Positions 9,429-19,317 of a DNA stretch of 64,000 nt are shown here, piece by piece. This stretch comes from Crithidia sp. LVH-60A (taxonomy: Eukaryota; Euglenozoa; Kinetoplastea; Trypanosomatida; Trypanosomatidae): contig CP119651.1 of NCBI GenBank assembly GCA_030078075.1, positions 412,501 to 476,500 of the forward strand, given 5' to 3'. The notes beneath the pieces were generated by a model. It did no database searches. It worked only from the letters and a program-made list of their open reading frames with translations, and was not told where the DNA came from. The translations under genes and the position numbers were made by a program. How positions within the stretch are numbered: the first letter of the stretch is position 1; the number at the start of each line of letters is the position of its first letter.

Positions 9429-10001
9429 TTACTCCTCCGCCTCGATGTTCGTCTTGGTCTGGACGTAGATACCGTCGAGGAACTTACGGATATCCTTGTT
9501 CTTGACCAGGCACATCTGGTGCAGCAGGGCGGCCTCGCGGGACACCTGCTCCAGATCGTTGCCGTCGAAGACGATCTCATCCTTGACCTTGGACGGGTCG
9601 GTCTGGGACACCGACACGGCGCTCGGCACCAGCTGGCGGCGCACGCGCTTCTCACCGAGGAAGTTGCGGACCTCGATGTTCTGGCCATCGACAGAGACGT
9701 TGATGGGGAAGTGGGCGTAGGCGCAGCGGACCTTGAAGCGGTAGCCCTTCGTCACGCCGGTGATCATGTTGCTGATGTGCGCCTTGGCGGTGTTAAGGCA
9801 CGCAATCGGGATCTTGGAGCCGAACCAGCGGATCGCCGTCATGGTGCGGTTCTTCTTGTCCACGCGGAAGTCGAGCTGGAGGTGGGTGAGGTCGCGGTGG
9901 AGGGTGCCGCGCTTGCCGGTGACGGTGACCTTGCGGCCCTTCACCTGCACGGTGACGCCCTCGGGGATCTGGAGGGTGGTTTGGCTCTTGACCTTGACCA
10001 T
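9429..10001 (-). CDS. RPL9: 60S ribosomal protein L9 (uL6)
   Basis: This 190-residue protein is uL6, a large-subunit protein near the sarcin-ricin loop and the factor-binding site. It opens MVKVKSQTTLQIPEGVTV and contains KGRKVTVTGKRGTLHRDL, ISNMITGVTKGYRFKVR, AHFPINVSV and RNFLGEKRVR. The two repeated uL6 folds are of normal size. The start at 10001 is chosen because it matches eukaryotic L9 N-termini and lies 8 nt past a clear acceptor AG; the in-frame extension would lie outside the mRNA. It lies between the kinesin and the S23 pair. Confidence 0.97.
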   Translation of the reverse strand: MVKVKSQTTLQIPEGVTVQVKGRKVTVTGKRGTLHRDLTHLQLDFRVDKKNRTMTAIRWFGSKIPIACLNTAKAHISNMITGVTKGYRFKVRCAYAHFPINVSVDGQNIEVRNFLGEKRVRRQLVPSAVSVSQTDPSKVKDEIVFDGNDLEQVSREAALLHQMCLVKNKDIRKFLDGIYVQTKTNIEAEE

Positions 10002-10008
10002 CTTCGCT

Positions 10009-10068
10009 CTGCGGTGAGGGAGAGAGAAGCGAGTAGGACGGAAGAGGGGGGGTTGCGATTCAGTGCAA
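10009..10068 (-). promoter_or_regulatory. Predicted SL acceptor of L9
   Basis: The minus strand is T/C-rich and AG-free from 10068 to 10011, ending CCCTCACCGCAG. The AG at 10010-10009 leaves an 8-nt leader, typical of ribosomal protein mRNAs. Confidence 0.7.
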
Positions 10069-11309
10069 CTGTGCGTGTGTGAGCGTGTGTGTAAGAGTTG
10101 AATTGCAAAGTGAAAAAAGGAGGAGTTCGAGTTGCAGGGCAGACACATACGGCAAAAAAGAAGGGATGAAGAGGGAAGGAAGGGATAAAGAGCAAGTGGT
10201 GCGACTTTGCGAGAAAAAGGAGGCATTCGAGAGCGTCGTCACACGCGACAGCAACCTACATACGCAGGTCTGTTTTTGAGGTACGAGGGATGAAAACTGT
10301 GATTTGAGCGATGGGGGCGGCGTCTGCACACACGCTGCGTCACAAGGCTGCTTCACACGCACTCTCGCGCTCTAGATCGGTGTTCCTGATCGCGGGGCCA
10401 CAGCACGTTGGACCACCGTCGTCTTCACAAAGAGCGCCTCTGCAGAATGCAGTAGAGTACAAGCGTCATCGGCATTGCCGACTCGCTTCAACTTTCTGTG
10501 CCGCCGTTTCAACACTGGATCATCTGCTTTGATCTGTGTTCGGCCTCTTGGAGATCAGCTTGCGCGATGCATTTGGTGTGGTTGACTTTTTTTTAAGCTT
10601 CTTTTCACGCTCGTGACACGTAGACTGCTGCTCTTTTTTCCACACTCTTGTTTCTTGGAAGCACACAAGGGAAAGAAAAAAATGATAGTAATATAAAGGT
10701 ACAATGAAGATGAAGTAGCGGATGCGCGCATCCGTTGCTGAAAGTAAATAAAAATCAAACGCTGGTGCTCTTGTTGGCTTTCATTTTTGGTTCTCTTTGG
10801 CTTCGGGAGCAAGCACAACAACGAGAGAAATGGAAAGAAATGGGGACAGGCGAGAAAGCCACTCCATAATAGGCAGTAAGAAGAAGAACAAAAAATAGGA
10901 CGCGTTGAAAGACGCCACAAAGAAAGAGGATAAAAAAACATTTTTTAAGAAAAGCACAAAAGGTACAGAGAAAACAGTGGAGCTGGACTTCCTTTTCAAT
11001 ATCTAGGCTAGGACTGAGAGTTGGTGTGACCAGCACCAGGACCGCACAGAAAACCCAAAAAGAAAAAAGCAAAGAAGCAGCTCCTCTGCACACGTGAGAC
11101 TGCACGCAGTACGGCAGATTGACGACACACATGCTGCAGCCTCTTGAAGCTCAAACCAACCGCAGCGCACCGGTGAAGAAGCAAATAAAAAACCAAAGAG
11201 ACAAGTCTAACGAGGCTACAGAAACATTCTAACGGTACAAACTAAAGAGAAAAAAAAAGTGTGCGTGTTGTCTGCCTTGGAGGGCTGCCTCGTCGTCACG
11301 GCACGCCGC

Positions 11310-11382
11310 TCCGAAAAAAGACAGCGAAGAGACCACCAACAAAAAAAAAAAAGAAAAATGAAGGGGAAACAGTGCGACGATA

Positions 11383-11418
<36 letters not shown>

Positions 11419-11483
11419 AGCGCACGTGCAGAGAGGAAGATCAGAGAAGATAGAAATAAACAGATAAAGAGAGAAAGGGAGCA
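11310..11483 (-). promoter_or_regulatory. Orphan trans-splice acceptor-like site
   Basis: A 14-unit (CT)n tract sits in 172 nt of AG-free minus-strand sequence that ends TTTTTTCGGAG at 11310. The layout matches acceptors of real genes in this window, yet no convincing coding frame follows for about 1.3 kb. Confidence 0.35.
11388..11415. repeat. (AG)14 microsatellite
   Basis: A perfect dinucleotide run. On the transcribed strand it is (CT)n and forms part of the orphan acceptor-like zone. Confidence 0.9.
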
Positions 11484-12522
11484 TCTACACAATACACGAA
11501 AACCGCCATTTTTCTTGAAATAAACAAATAAATGAAAGAACTCTAATGGAAAGTGAAGAATCATAGTAAAGCAAGGACGCAAACAAAGAAGAAAGTCGCT
11601 GTTGTGGGGTGTGTAAAAATCTATTTGGGGGAGTTTTGCCAAGACATTGTTGCGAGAAGTTCAGTACGTGCGTAGTAGCGTGTTGTGTGGCACGTGTGGT
11701 TCATTGGCGCTGGATGTCGCGTCTGTTCTTCTTGCCGCTCTCATGCGTTCATCCAATTTTTTATTTTTGGAGAAGCTTAGAGGGCAGTCATGAAGAAGTC
11801 GACACAACAGCAAAGCTGCAGAGACACGGAGAAACACAAGCAGACACCAACGCTCGGAGTGAAGAAAAAGAAAGTAAACGAGAGGTAAAGCGAAGAAAAG
11901 CGCAGTGTCCCCATCATCACTGGCAAACAACAAAGAGCAAGTAACGGTGAAAGAAAAAACAAACGTCGAAAGGAAAAAGTCCCTATTCCGCCTGCTCGTG
12001 CGTCAACAGGTGTGGAAAGCCGGGAAGAGAGAAAAGTCATATATTAAGGAAGAGAGAATGTTTGCCTTCTCTCGACTCTAAAATAATAAAAAATTTAACC
12101 GCGAAGAGGGGGAGAAAAAAAAAGGGTCGTCGCTGCGTGCTGCTACCACTGCTTCGTGTGTGCTTTCTAGACGGTGGCGATCTTTCCCACAGTTAATAGA
12201 GGTTAAATGCAAACAAAAACGTGAAACACTCCTTCGGTTTTTGCGTTTTGCATCGTACAAAGCGGTTTTTTTCTTTCGCTTCGATGCAAAACTCATTTTC
12301 ATTTTTCCTCTCAGCCGTAAAAACAAGAGAAAGAAAAGAAAAAATAATCAATGATCTCTGGAGAGGAGCGATGGTAGAAACGGCACTGCACGGACACGGC
12401 AAATAAGAGTATATTGTAGCATTGTCACGGCAGTCGCCTTCCCTCAACATTTTATCTTTTTAGGGTGTGCTGAGGTGGCGCTGCGTGTTGATGCTTCAAA
12501 TCAGTTCAATCGCAGCTTCTCT

Positions 12523-15500
12523 TTAATAGTTGCCGGTCATCCCAGTAAAGTTCAGACGTGGCACCTGCGGCACGCTGCTATCGTTCTCTGACAGCGACAA
12601 TCGCGTCGCCACGCCACCGGCGCTGCGTCGCGCCTCCTCCGGCGCCTTGTGCGACACCGTCTTCTTCTTGGCCGGCACTCCACTGTTCGTGCGACTCAAG
12701 GTTCCGGCCTTCGCGGACACGGAGCTGCTGCCGCTCGGCTTCTTCTTGGCAGCCGCAGTCGACGTCAGCTTGCGGTCGGACGGGCCAGCGCGGTTGGCGT
12801 CGCTCGTGCTGCGTTCCCGCAGCGACTGAAGCACCGCAGGGCTGTAGAAGGACGAGCCCGGTGGCTGTGACGCGCCAACGCCACCTGCAGCGGATGCACT
12901 GCTGTGGTGCAGCGTGGCGGAGCGGCGGTGGCTCTCGCGCGGGTCAGAGCCGGAGCTGCGCGTCTGCACTCCCATACCACTGCCAAAGGCGGTGAGACTG
13001 GCAGATGGCTGGTGCGAGCCCCGCACACTTGGTGACCCAACGCTGCTGCGCGAGACGCTGCCGAAGCTGCCCCGCCCTGTCCACTCCGACGTGCCGCGCA
13101 ACACCCGGCTCGGCGCTGGCGGGGGAATCGACGTGGGGTACTGCGTCTTTGAGCGCGCAAACGCCTCGGTCGCCTTTGTTCCCTTTGGGTGTCCACACCC
13201 ACTCCCACCGCCACTCATACGCGTTTTAAGTGGGACTGCGGAGGCCTGACGGTGCAACGCGTGCGACTCCCGCTGCTGCTGCTGCTGCTGCGGGGTGGCT
13301 GCGGTTGTGGTGTGGCAGCGTGCGAAGAGGTGGTTGGGTCGCCGCATCGTCGACGAGGCAACGCCCATCTCACCCGTCTCCGCCGGCGTGGCGGACATGC
13401 GTCGCGAGAAGTTGTAGGTGTTGATCGAGACCGCCTCCGCGACGTCAGTGGTGGCCACGTAGGCGACGTCAGCGTCGGAAACAGGGAGGACACCGGCGGA
13501 GGCCATGCGGGAGTAGTTGGCACGCGCGGCTGCGGTGGGAGCCGCAGGAGACGCTGAAGGCCGCTGCACGGTGGCCCCGCCTGCTGCTGACTGTGTGGAC
13601 GCGTTGATGCCTCCCTCTCCGGCGCTCGGCTTCGTGGGCCGCATTGGCGTGGACATGGACGCAGCCGTGACGGTCGATGCGGGGTTGAGTGGCAGCTGTG
13701 AGGTGGCGGTGGTGGAGGGTCGCGGCAGGCCGGAGGGGCACCGGGTGAAGGGCGGGCAGGACTCGGCAGGCGACGGTGTCGCTGCTGCTGCTGCTGCTGC
13801 TGCGGACGTTGTCTGTGTGTGCGGCTGCGGCTGTTGCACGCTGCCGCGGGTGCCCGTGGCGGTGCGGCTAAAAGGGATCATACTCTGCGACAGCGCCAGT
13901 GCCGTCACGGTGGCGCTGCGGCGGAAGGGTGTGCTGTCCAGCCCACCAGCGGCACCGCTGCCCGCTGCTCCTCCTGCTTCCTCACGCGCCGCGATCGTAG
14001 CACGAGACGGCGTGGCAGAGAACTGGTTCACGGCACGCGCCAGGTTGCTCTGCCGCGTCGACGAGTTCAGCCGCGTCAGAATTTTGCAACTCTCCCGCAC
14101 CGTCTTGTCGCGCCGCTTTGCGCCGTCGGACACGAGCGACTTCTCGCTCGAGCCGCTCTTCCCTGGAATGGGCATCAACGACGTCGACGTCGCGTTTGTG
14201 TTCAGGAGGCTCTCACGGCGCACGAGGCGGGCCATTTGCATGATGCGGTCGGCGTTGCGGATGAGCTCCATGTAGGCGACGTGCTCCGTCTTGGGTGCGC
14301 TGTCCCAGTGGTCGTACCAGATCAGCAAGCCGTTCAAGGCGTCCCCGACCTGCCGGCGACGGTGGTCGACGAGGTTCGAGAGGACGTCAGCCTCCGAGAG
14401 GCCCCACTTTCCACCAGGGCGTACCACACGTCCCGTCATCTGCGACACGGCGTCGCGCAGCTGGTGCATGAAGGTGTGGAAGTGCGCCTCCGTGCGTGCC
14501 TTGACGGCGTGGATGAGCAGGCCAAACTTGTGCACGCTCTGCGAGTTCAGCACGTAGAGCTCCATCTTGAGGCGGTCAAGCAGGATGCGGAGGCAGATGC
14601 GAATCAGCGCCACCATCTCATCCGAGAACTCGTAGCCGGTGGGGAAGACGGAGTACCCATTCGGGGCGTCGTAGTCGTCCATCGTGTCCGCCACCATCTC
14701 CTCAATTCGAGAGCGCAGCTCAAAGCCCTTCGCTGCACCCTCGCCACCCATCGCGTCGTGATCCTCTACATACCGGGCGAGGTTGCGCAGCTCCTCATCG
14801 CGTGCCGCCACGTCGTTGCGCAGCCGCTCGAGCTGTGCCTCCAACTCCTCGATGGTGCGCCGCTGCTGGGCGAGCAACAACTCGTTGCTCTTCACCGCCT
14901 TGCGCTTGTTGTTGTCGCAGAGGGACTGGGCCTCGTCCAGGCGGCCCTGCGTCGCCTTAAGACTGCGCTCCGCCTCGGCAAGCTGCTCGTTCGTGTGCTG
15001 CAGGAGGCGCTGCAGCCGGCGACGCTCCTCGTCCGTCGTGTCCGTCGCGTCGGCGAGCTGGCGCTCCATCGCAGCCTTCTCGATGCGCAGGCGGTCGATC
15101 AGGTCCTTGTAGCGCTGCAGCTCGGCCTGGATGCGGCGGATCTCGTCCAGCAGGCGCTGGTTCTCCTGCTCAAAGTCCAGCAGGGCGTACTCGAGCGCGC
15201 GCAGGTTGTCCACGGCGGTGTCGCGCTCAAACTCCTCGATCGTGTTTGCCATCTCCGCAGTGCAGCCGCCACCACCACACGCGCCGTTGCCGTTGGGAGA
15301 GCAGTCGGTGCTCGCGGTGCCACCCAGACGCCTCTTGGCAATCGCCACCGTCTCCGCAGCACGGAGGTCGTCCCACGGGATTGCGTCGAGGTGGCCCGCC
15401 CCGCTGATGTTGCTGCTGTCGTTGTTGCTGCTGTTGTTGCCGTTCTCACCCGCACCGTAGCCCATCGCGATGTACTTCATCGTCTTTTGCTTCCACATGC

Positions 15501-18500
15501 GCGCCAGTGCCTTGAGCGCCTTCACGCGATCGGCGAGGAGGGACGTCTGGCGGTCGAGCTCCTCCTGCGCGAGGCGGGCGGCGTCGGCGAGGGCCTGTTC
15601 GTCCTTGGCCAGAAACGCCTCCAGCGACGCGTTGTCGCTCCGCAGCTCGCTGTTCTCCCTGCGCACCTCGCTGAGTTCGTCGAGGAGCGCGGCACGCTCC
15701 GCCTCGGCCTGCTCGCGGAACATCTGCTGCTCCAGCGTCTCGTCCTTGGCGAAGCGCAGGCGGCTTTCCATCTCCGCCAGCTGCTCACGCAGCTCCCGCA
15801 GCAGCGCCTCCAGCTCGAGGATGCGGTCGTACTGCTCCCGCTCGCGCACCGCGGCCTGGTAGCGCTCCCGCGCACCCTCCGTGTTGTCGTACACGACGCG
15901 CTGCTTGCCATCGCCGATCTTCTTCAAGGTAGGGTCGACGACGTCGTCGTCGTCGTCTTCTTCCGCACGAGTTGTGTTCTTGGCCTTGCGCTTCTTCGGC
16001 GAGGGAGTGGGATCGCGCTGCGCAGACGGCGACGACACACGCGTAAGGCTCACGCCATCGCCATCGGGAGCTGCGCATTCTGCATCGGCGTTATTCGCGC
16101 ACGACACCGTCTCCCCTTTACCATCCCTCTCCGCCGACGGGCTGAGGCTGACCGAGGCTGACTCCCTTGACGTGGCCTCCGAGGACGAGCACGACGCAGA
16201 ATCGGACGCCGACGCAGACGAGCGTGCGGACCGCCGCGCACCCGCGTCATCGTCGTCGTCCGCCTCCAGCTCCGCCAGCCGCTTTGCCAACGCGTCGAGC
16301 GTCGCGTTGCGCGACACCACCGTGCGGTGCAGCTTCTCGTTCTCCCTCACGGCGCTGTCGAAGCGCTGCTGCGACTCGCTCTGTGCGGCGGCACGACGCA
16401 GAAGCTCATCGGCCTCGATGTCAGCCGGCATGACGGAGCCACCACGCAGGCAGTGCGGTTCAGAGAGACGACGGAATGCCTCCGCTGCCGCAGCCACAGT
16501 GACGGCAGTGGTTCGTGTTTCGTGCGGCATGGTGGCCGACGGCGACGGCTCCAGCGAGCGCGGATCAGGCGAAGCACTTTGCGGGCTCTCGAACGGCGAG
16601 AGGCCGCCCATTCCATTGCCGCGGCTCGCCGGCGACGCACTCGCACGCGCACACTGAAAGTCGAGCGTCTCGGCCTGCTGGCGCACCATGTCGAGCAGCT
16701 TGGCGTTGTCGCGCTGCAGCTGCTTGATGCCATCCAGCGTGAGATTCTCCAAGTCCTCCGGGATGTCGACGGAGACGGCGATCTGGCCGAGGGTGGTGGC
16801 GGCCCCGAAGGCGGCGCTCGTGTTGCGGGCGAGGGCGTTCAGGTCGACGTAGTGGAAGGAGACGAGGCTTTGTGCACGCAGGCCGCCTGCCGCCGCGGCA
16901 CTGGTGCCGTTGCCGCCGTCCTCTAAATAGGCGCAAACAACGTCGCCGTGGTGCAGCTCACGCCGGTTCTTCGCCCCGATGCTCTTACCATTCACCTGAA
17001 CATCAATGAGGCGGGCGAGACCGTCCGCTGTGGTGGGAGGCTGGAAGTGCACGTAATAGCGTTGCTCGCAGGAGCGCAGGGCGACGCGGTCCAGCAGCAG
17101 CACGCCAAGGTCGTCCGCGGCTGCGGTGCCACTCAGCGGCTGGTCCGTCGGCACGGCATCGGGAGACGCGCTCGCACGGCGCCTCTCGCCGCCGCCCTCC
17201 TCCATTGCCTCCTCCTCCTCCTCCGAGTCGTCCATCAGCACCGTTGTGAGCCGTTCAGCGTTGTCAATCATTTGATCGTTTACCTTTGCAGCCACGTCAA
17301 CAGGCTCCAGCACACGCCGCAGCGGAAAGCGCATCGTCTCCGCTACCAGCGCAGAGACACGCACCACACCGCCCTCGACGCAGGAGCCGCCAATACCCGC
17401 CACGCTCGTGTACCGGCGATGCGAGGCGATGAGCAGCGGGGTGGTCAGGCCAGCACACGTGGCGGACAGAAACGCTTCGCTGCAGCCGTCGGCGGCGTGC
17501 TGCGCGTTCAGGGCCCGCAGTTGCGCGGCTGAGAAGGGTGCGACAGCCTCGATGCCGGCGTTCGCGTCCTTGCGACATCCGCTAGACTGCTGCGGCGGGG
17601 GAGAGACGAGTCGGCTGCTGATGGGGGAGAGACCGAGCAGAGCATCCGAAGACGCGATGCGCTGCTGCATGGCGCGAAACATCGGCATCGACTCCAGGTT
17701 CGCGCCGCCGCCGCCGCCGCTCTGCAGGCTGCGCACCCACGCCTCCATCTGCTCCTTCAGCTTCTCGTTCTCGCCCTTCAGGCGCGCATTCTGCTCCAGC
17801 AGGTTGGCGCGTGTTTGAAAGGTCTTGTTCACCATCGGCCGGTTGCGAATCTTCCGCACATCCTTCGCGTAGGTGAGCGTCGCGCACGACTCGGCAAAGC
17901 TGAAGGCGATCGGGGAGATGTTGGCGATCATGAAGGTCTTGCTGTTGCCACCGAGGTTGTCCTTCAGCACCATCGTCAGCAGTGAGTCGCGGTAGTTCAC
18001 GAACTTGGCCCCGCTCGCGATGTCGTTGATCACTCGCGCCAGCGTGGCGAGGGACTGGTTAATTTGGATGCCCTCATCGCGACTCTTGCCGTCGGTGTTG
18101 GCCGTCTTCTGGCGCTCACTGCCAGCCAGATCCACGAGGTTGATCGTTGCTTGGTGCTCAACCGTCTCGCGGGTGTCGCGGTTGGTGCGGTACTGCGCGA
18201 CGCGGATCTGCAAGATGGCGTGACTGCGGCTGCTGCGTGCATTCATGCCCGTCTCGGCCGTCTGTCGCCGACGCAGACCCATTTCAATAAGCGGGTACGC
18301 CTTGTCCGCTGCCGTGACGGCCTGCTGCTGCAAATCGTGGATCACCATCGTCTCCTTCTTGCCGGCCGGGTCGCGCACGAACTGCACGTGCAGCGGGCCC
18401 TGGCGCGAGAACAGGCAGTACACCTCGTTCTGGTAGATCTCGAAGAAGGAGAGCTGCACGTTGTAGGAGTAGTCGGTCGTCTCGTTGCCGCGGTGAGCTT

Positions 18501-19317
18501 CCCGCACGGCCTCGAGCTGGCGGAAGAGGTCGTCCACTGTGCGCGGCACCACGCCTGGGTCACGGCGAATGTTGCTCGTGTCGCCGAACAGCGTGTACGT
18601 CTTACCGCTACCCGTTTGGCCGTAGGCGAAGACACAGGAGTTGATGCCCTCCACGGCAGCCCGCACGGCGTGCATCGCGGTGCGACGGTAGACGTCCTCC
18701 TGCGTGCCATACGGGGGAGGCTGGAGGAAGTCACTGGTGCGGATGAGCGGCATCTGCAGTAGCTGCGACTGCTCCATGGATGCGATGCAGTGGTCGCACT
18801 CATAGTAGTTGGCCGTGCCCGTCGAGATGAGATGGTTGCCAGCGCGACCGCCAACACCAATGCCCAATCCCGCAGCCCCGCCTGTCGTAGTGCGGCGTGA
18901 AGTCGTGCGTGTGTTGGCTGCGCCTGCTACACCGGTTGCCTTGCGCGACGGCCGCGCAGCCGCTCCGCCCCCTGCCGCGTTGTTTGACCGGTTCGCGCGG
19001 TCCGTCAGCAGCTGCACCACGTTGTTGCCGTCCTTGGCCACAACAGCCGCGTCGTCGACTGCCTTCGGGTCGTGCATCACCACCACGTTTTCCACGACAG
19101 AGACGCAGATTTTTTGTGCGTCGCGTGCCATCGACTTGCGGGTGACGGTGGAGGTGCGCGTGCTGTTCGCGTTGACGCCACCGCTGCTGCTGCCGTTGGT
19201 CAGACAGGCTGCGTGGTGCGGGACGTCGCGGACGCGGACACAGACAAAAATGTGCCCGTCATCAGGGTACTCCTCGGCGCCGTTGCCGAGAGCGCCGGCG
19301 GCGGGCTGATGCGTCAT
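12523..19317 (-). CDS. Large kinesin with FHA-like segment
   Basis: This 2264-residue motor protein probably moves along microtubules, perhaps of the flagellum. The kinesin motor spans about residues 22-495, with P-loop GQTGSGKT at 233-240, switch I NARSSRSH near 359-366, switch II DLAGSE at 396-401 and the YRDSLLTMVLKDNLGGNSK helix. A Ser/Thr/Gly/Ala-rich insert of over 100 residues splits the first motor strand from the P-loop. Residues about 735-800 resemble an FHA domain (DVQVNGKSI then ELHHGDVV), as in the kinesin-3 group. Two coiled coils (about 1135-1290 and 1355-1525), a helical globular block (about 1540-1690) and a long Ser-rich tail follow. The start at 19317 is the first ATG in frame after the predicted acceptor. 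Its exact kinesin family is uncertain. Confidence 0.9.
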   Translation of the reverse strand: MTHQPAAGALGNGAEEYPDDGHIFVCVRVRDVPHHAACLTNGSSSGGVNANSTRTSTVTRKSMARDAQKICVSVVENVVVMHDPKAVDDAAVVAKDGNNVVQLLTDRANRSNNAAGGGAAARPSRKATGVAGAANTRTTSRRTTTGGAAGLGIGVGGRAGNHLISTGTANYYECDHCIASMEQSQLLQMPLIRTSDFLQPPPYGTQEDVYRRTAMHAVRAAVEGINSCVFAYGQTGSGKTYTLFGDTSNIRRDPGVVPRTVDDLFRQLEAVREAHRGNETTDYSYNVQLSFFEIYQNEVYCLFSRQGPLHVQFVRDPAGKKETMVIHDLQQQAVTAADKAYPLIEMGLRRRQTAETGMNARSSRSHAILQIRVAQYRTNRDTRETVEHQATINLVDLAGSERQKTANTDGKSRDEGIQINQSLATLARVINDIASGAKFVNYRDSLLTMVLKDNLGGNSKTFMIANISPIAFSFAESCATLTYAKDVRKIRNRPMVNKTFQTRANLLEQNARLKGENEKLKEQMEAWVRSLQSGGGGGANLESMPMFRAMQQRIASSDALLGLSPISSRLVSPPPQQSSGCRKDANAGIEAVAPFSAAQLRALNAQHAADGCSEAFLSATCAGLTTPLLIASHRRYTSVAGIGGSCVEGGVVRVSALVAETMRFPLRRVLEPVDVAAKVNDQMIDNAERLTTVLMDDSEEEEEAMEEGGGERRRASASPDAVPTDQPLSGTAAADDLGVLLLDRVALRSCEQRYYVHFQPPTTADGLARLIDVQVNGKSIGAKNRRELHHGDVVCAYLEDGGNGTSAAAAGGLRAQSLVSFHYVDLNALARNTSAAFGAATTLGQIAVSVDIPEDLENLTLDGIKQLQRDNAKLLDMVRQQAETLDFQCARASASPASRGNGMGGLSPFESPQSASPDPRSLEPSPSATMPHETRTTAVTVAAAAEAFRRLSEPHCLRGGSVMPADIEADELLRRAAAQSESQQRFDSAVRENEKLHRTVVSRNATLDALAKRLAELEADDDDDAGARRSARSSASASDSASCSSSEATSRESASVSLSPSAERDGKGETVSCANNADAECAAPDGDGVSLTRVSSPSAQRDPTPSPKKRKAKNTTRAEEDDDDDVVDPTLKKIGDGKQRVVYDNTEGARERYQAAVREREQYDRILELEALLRELREQLAEMESRLRFAKDETLEQQMFREQAEAERAALLDELSEVRRENSELRSDNASLEAFLAKDEQALADAARLAQEELDRQTSLLADRVKALKALARMWKQKTMKYIAMGYGAGENGNNSSNNDSSNISGAGHLDAIPWDDLRAAETVAIAKRRLGGTASTDCSPNGNGACGGGGCTAEMANTIEEFERDTAVDNLRALEYALLDFEQENQRLLDEIRRIQAELQRYKDLIDRLRIEKAAMERQLADATDTTDEERRRLQRLLQHTNEQLAEAERSLKATQGRLDEAQSLCDNNKRKAVKSNELLLAQQRRTIEELEAQLERLRNDVAARDEELRNLARYVEDHDAMGGEGAAKGFELRSRIEEMVADTMDDYDAPNGYSVFPTGYEFSDEMVALIRICLRILLDRLKMELYVLNSQSVHKFGLLIHAVKARTEAHFHTFMHQLRDAVSQMTGRVVRPGGKWGLSEADVLSNLVDHRRRQVGDALNGLLIWYDHWDSAPKTEHVAYMELIRNADRIMQMARLVRRESLLNTNATSTSLMPIPGKSGSSEKSLVSDGAKRRDKTVRESCKILTRLNSSTRQSNLARAVNQFSATPSRATIAAREEAGGAAGSGAAGGLDSTPFRRSATVTALALSQSMIPFSRTATGTRGSVQQPQPHTQTTSAAAAAAAATPSPAESCPPFTRCPSGLPRPSTTATSQLPLNPASTVTAASMSTPMRPTKPSAGEGGINASTQSAAGGATVQRPSASPAAPTAAARANYSRMASAGVLPVSDADVAYVATTDVAEAVSINTYNFSRRMSATPAETGEMGVASSTMRRPNHLFARCHTTTAATPQQQQQQRESHALHRQASAVPLKTRMSGGGSGCGHPKGTKATEAFARSKTQYPTSIPPPAPSRVLRGTSEWTGRGSFGSVSRSSVGSPSVRGSHQPSASLTAFGSGMGVQTRSSGSDPRESHRRSATLHHSSASAAGGVGASQPPGSSFYSPAVLQSLRERSTSDANRAGPSDRKLTSTAAAKKKPSGSSSVSAKAGTLSRTNSGVPAKKKTVSHKAPEEARRSAGGVATRLSLSENDSSVPQVPRLNFTGMTGNY

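Larger units (their letters stand above)
10002..12522. other. 2.5-kb gene-poor region between kinesin and L9
   Basis: This is the longest stretch without a convincing gene. It must contain the kinesin 3' UTR and the L9 acceptor. Midway is a (CT)n tract (minus strand, 11415-11388) within an AG-free zone at 11483-11312, which looks like a further acceptor. The only downstream ATG-initiated frame of note is 10755-11132 (125 residues, Phe/Leu/Cys-rich, hydrophobic), which is more likely translated pyrimidine tract than a protein. No C/D snoRNA boxes with proper spacing were found. Confidence 0.4.

Noticed and set aside
11895-11925. GTGATGA C-box-like sequence on minus in the gene-poor region
   Set aside because: No CTGA D box at suitable spacing and no terminal stem, so no snoRNA call.
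13819-16161. 780-codon plus-strand open frame antisense to the kinesin coiled coil
   Set aside because: It mirrors a GC-rich coding frame with strong third-position bias; composition is Leu/Arg/His/Val-rich with no domain, and no plus-strand gene is supported elsewhere.
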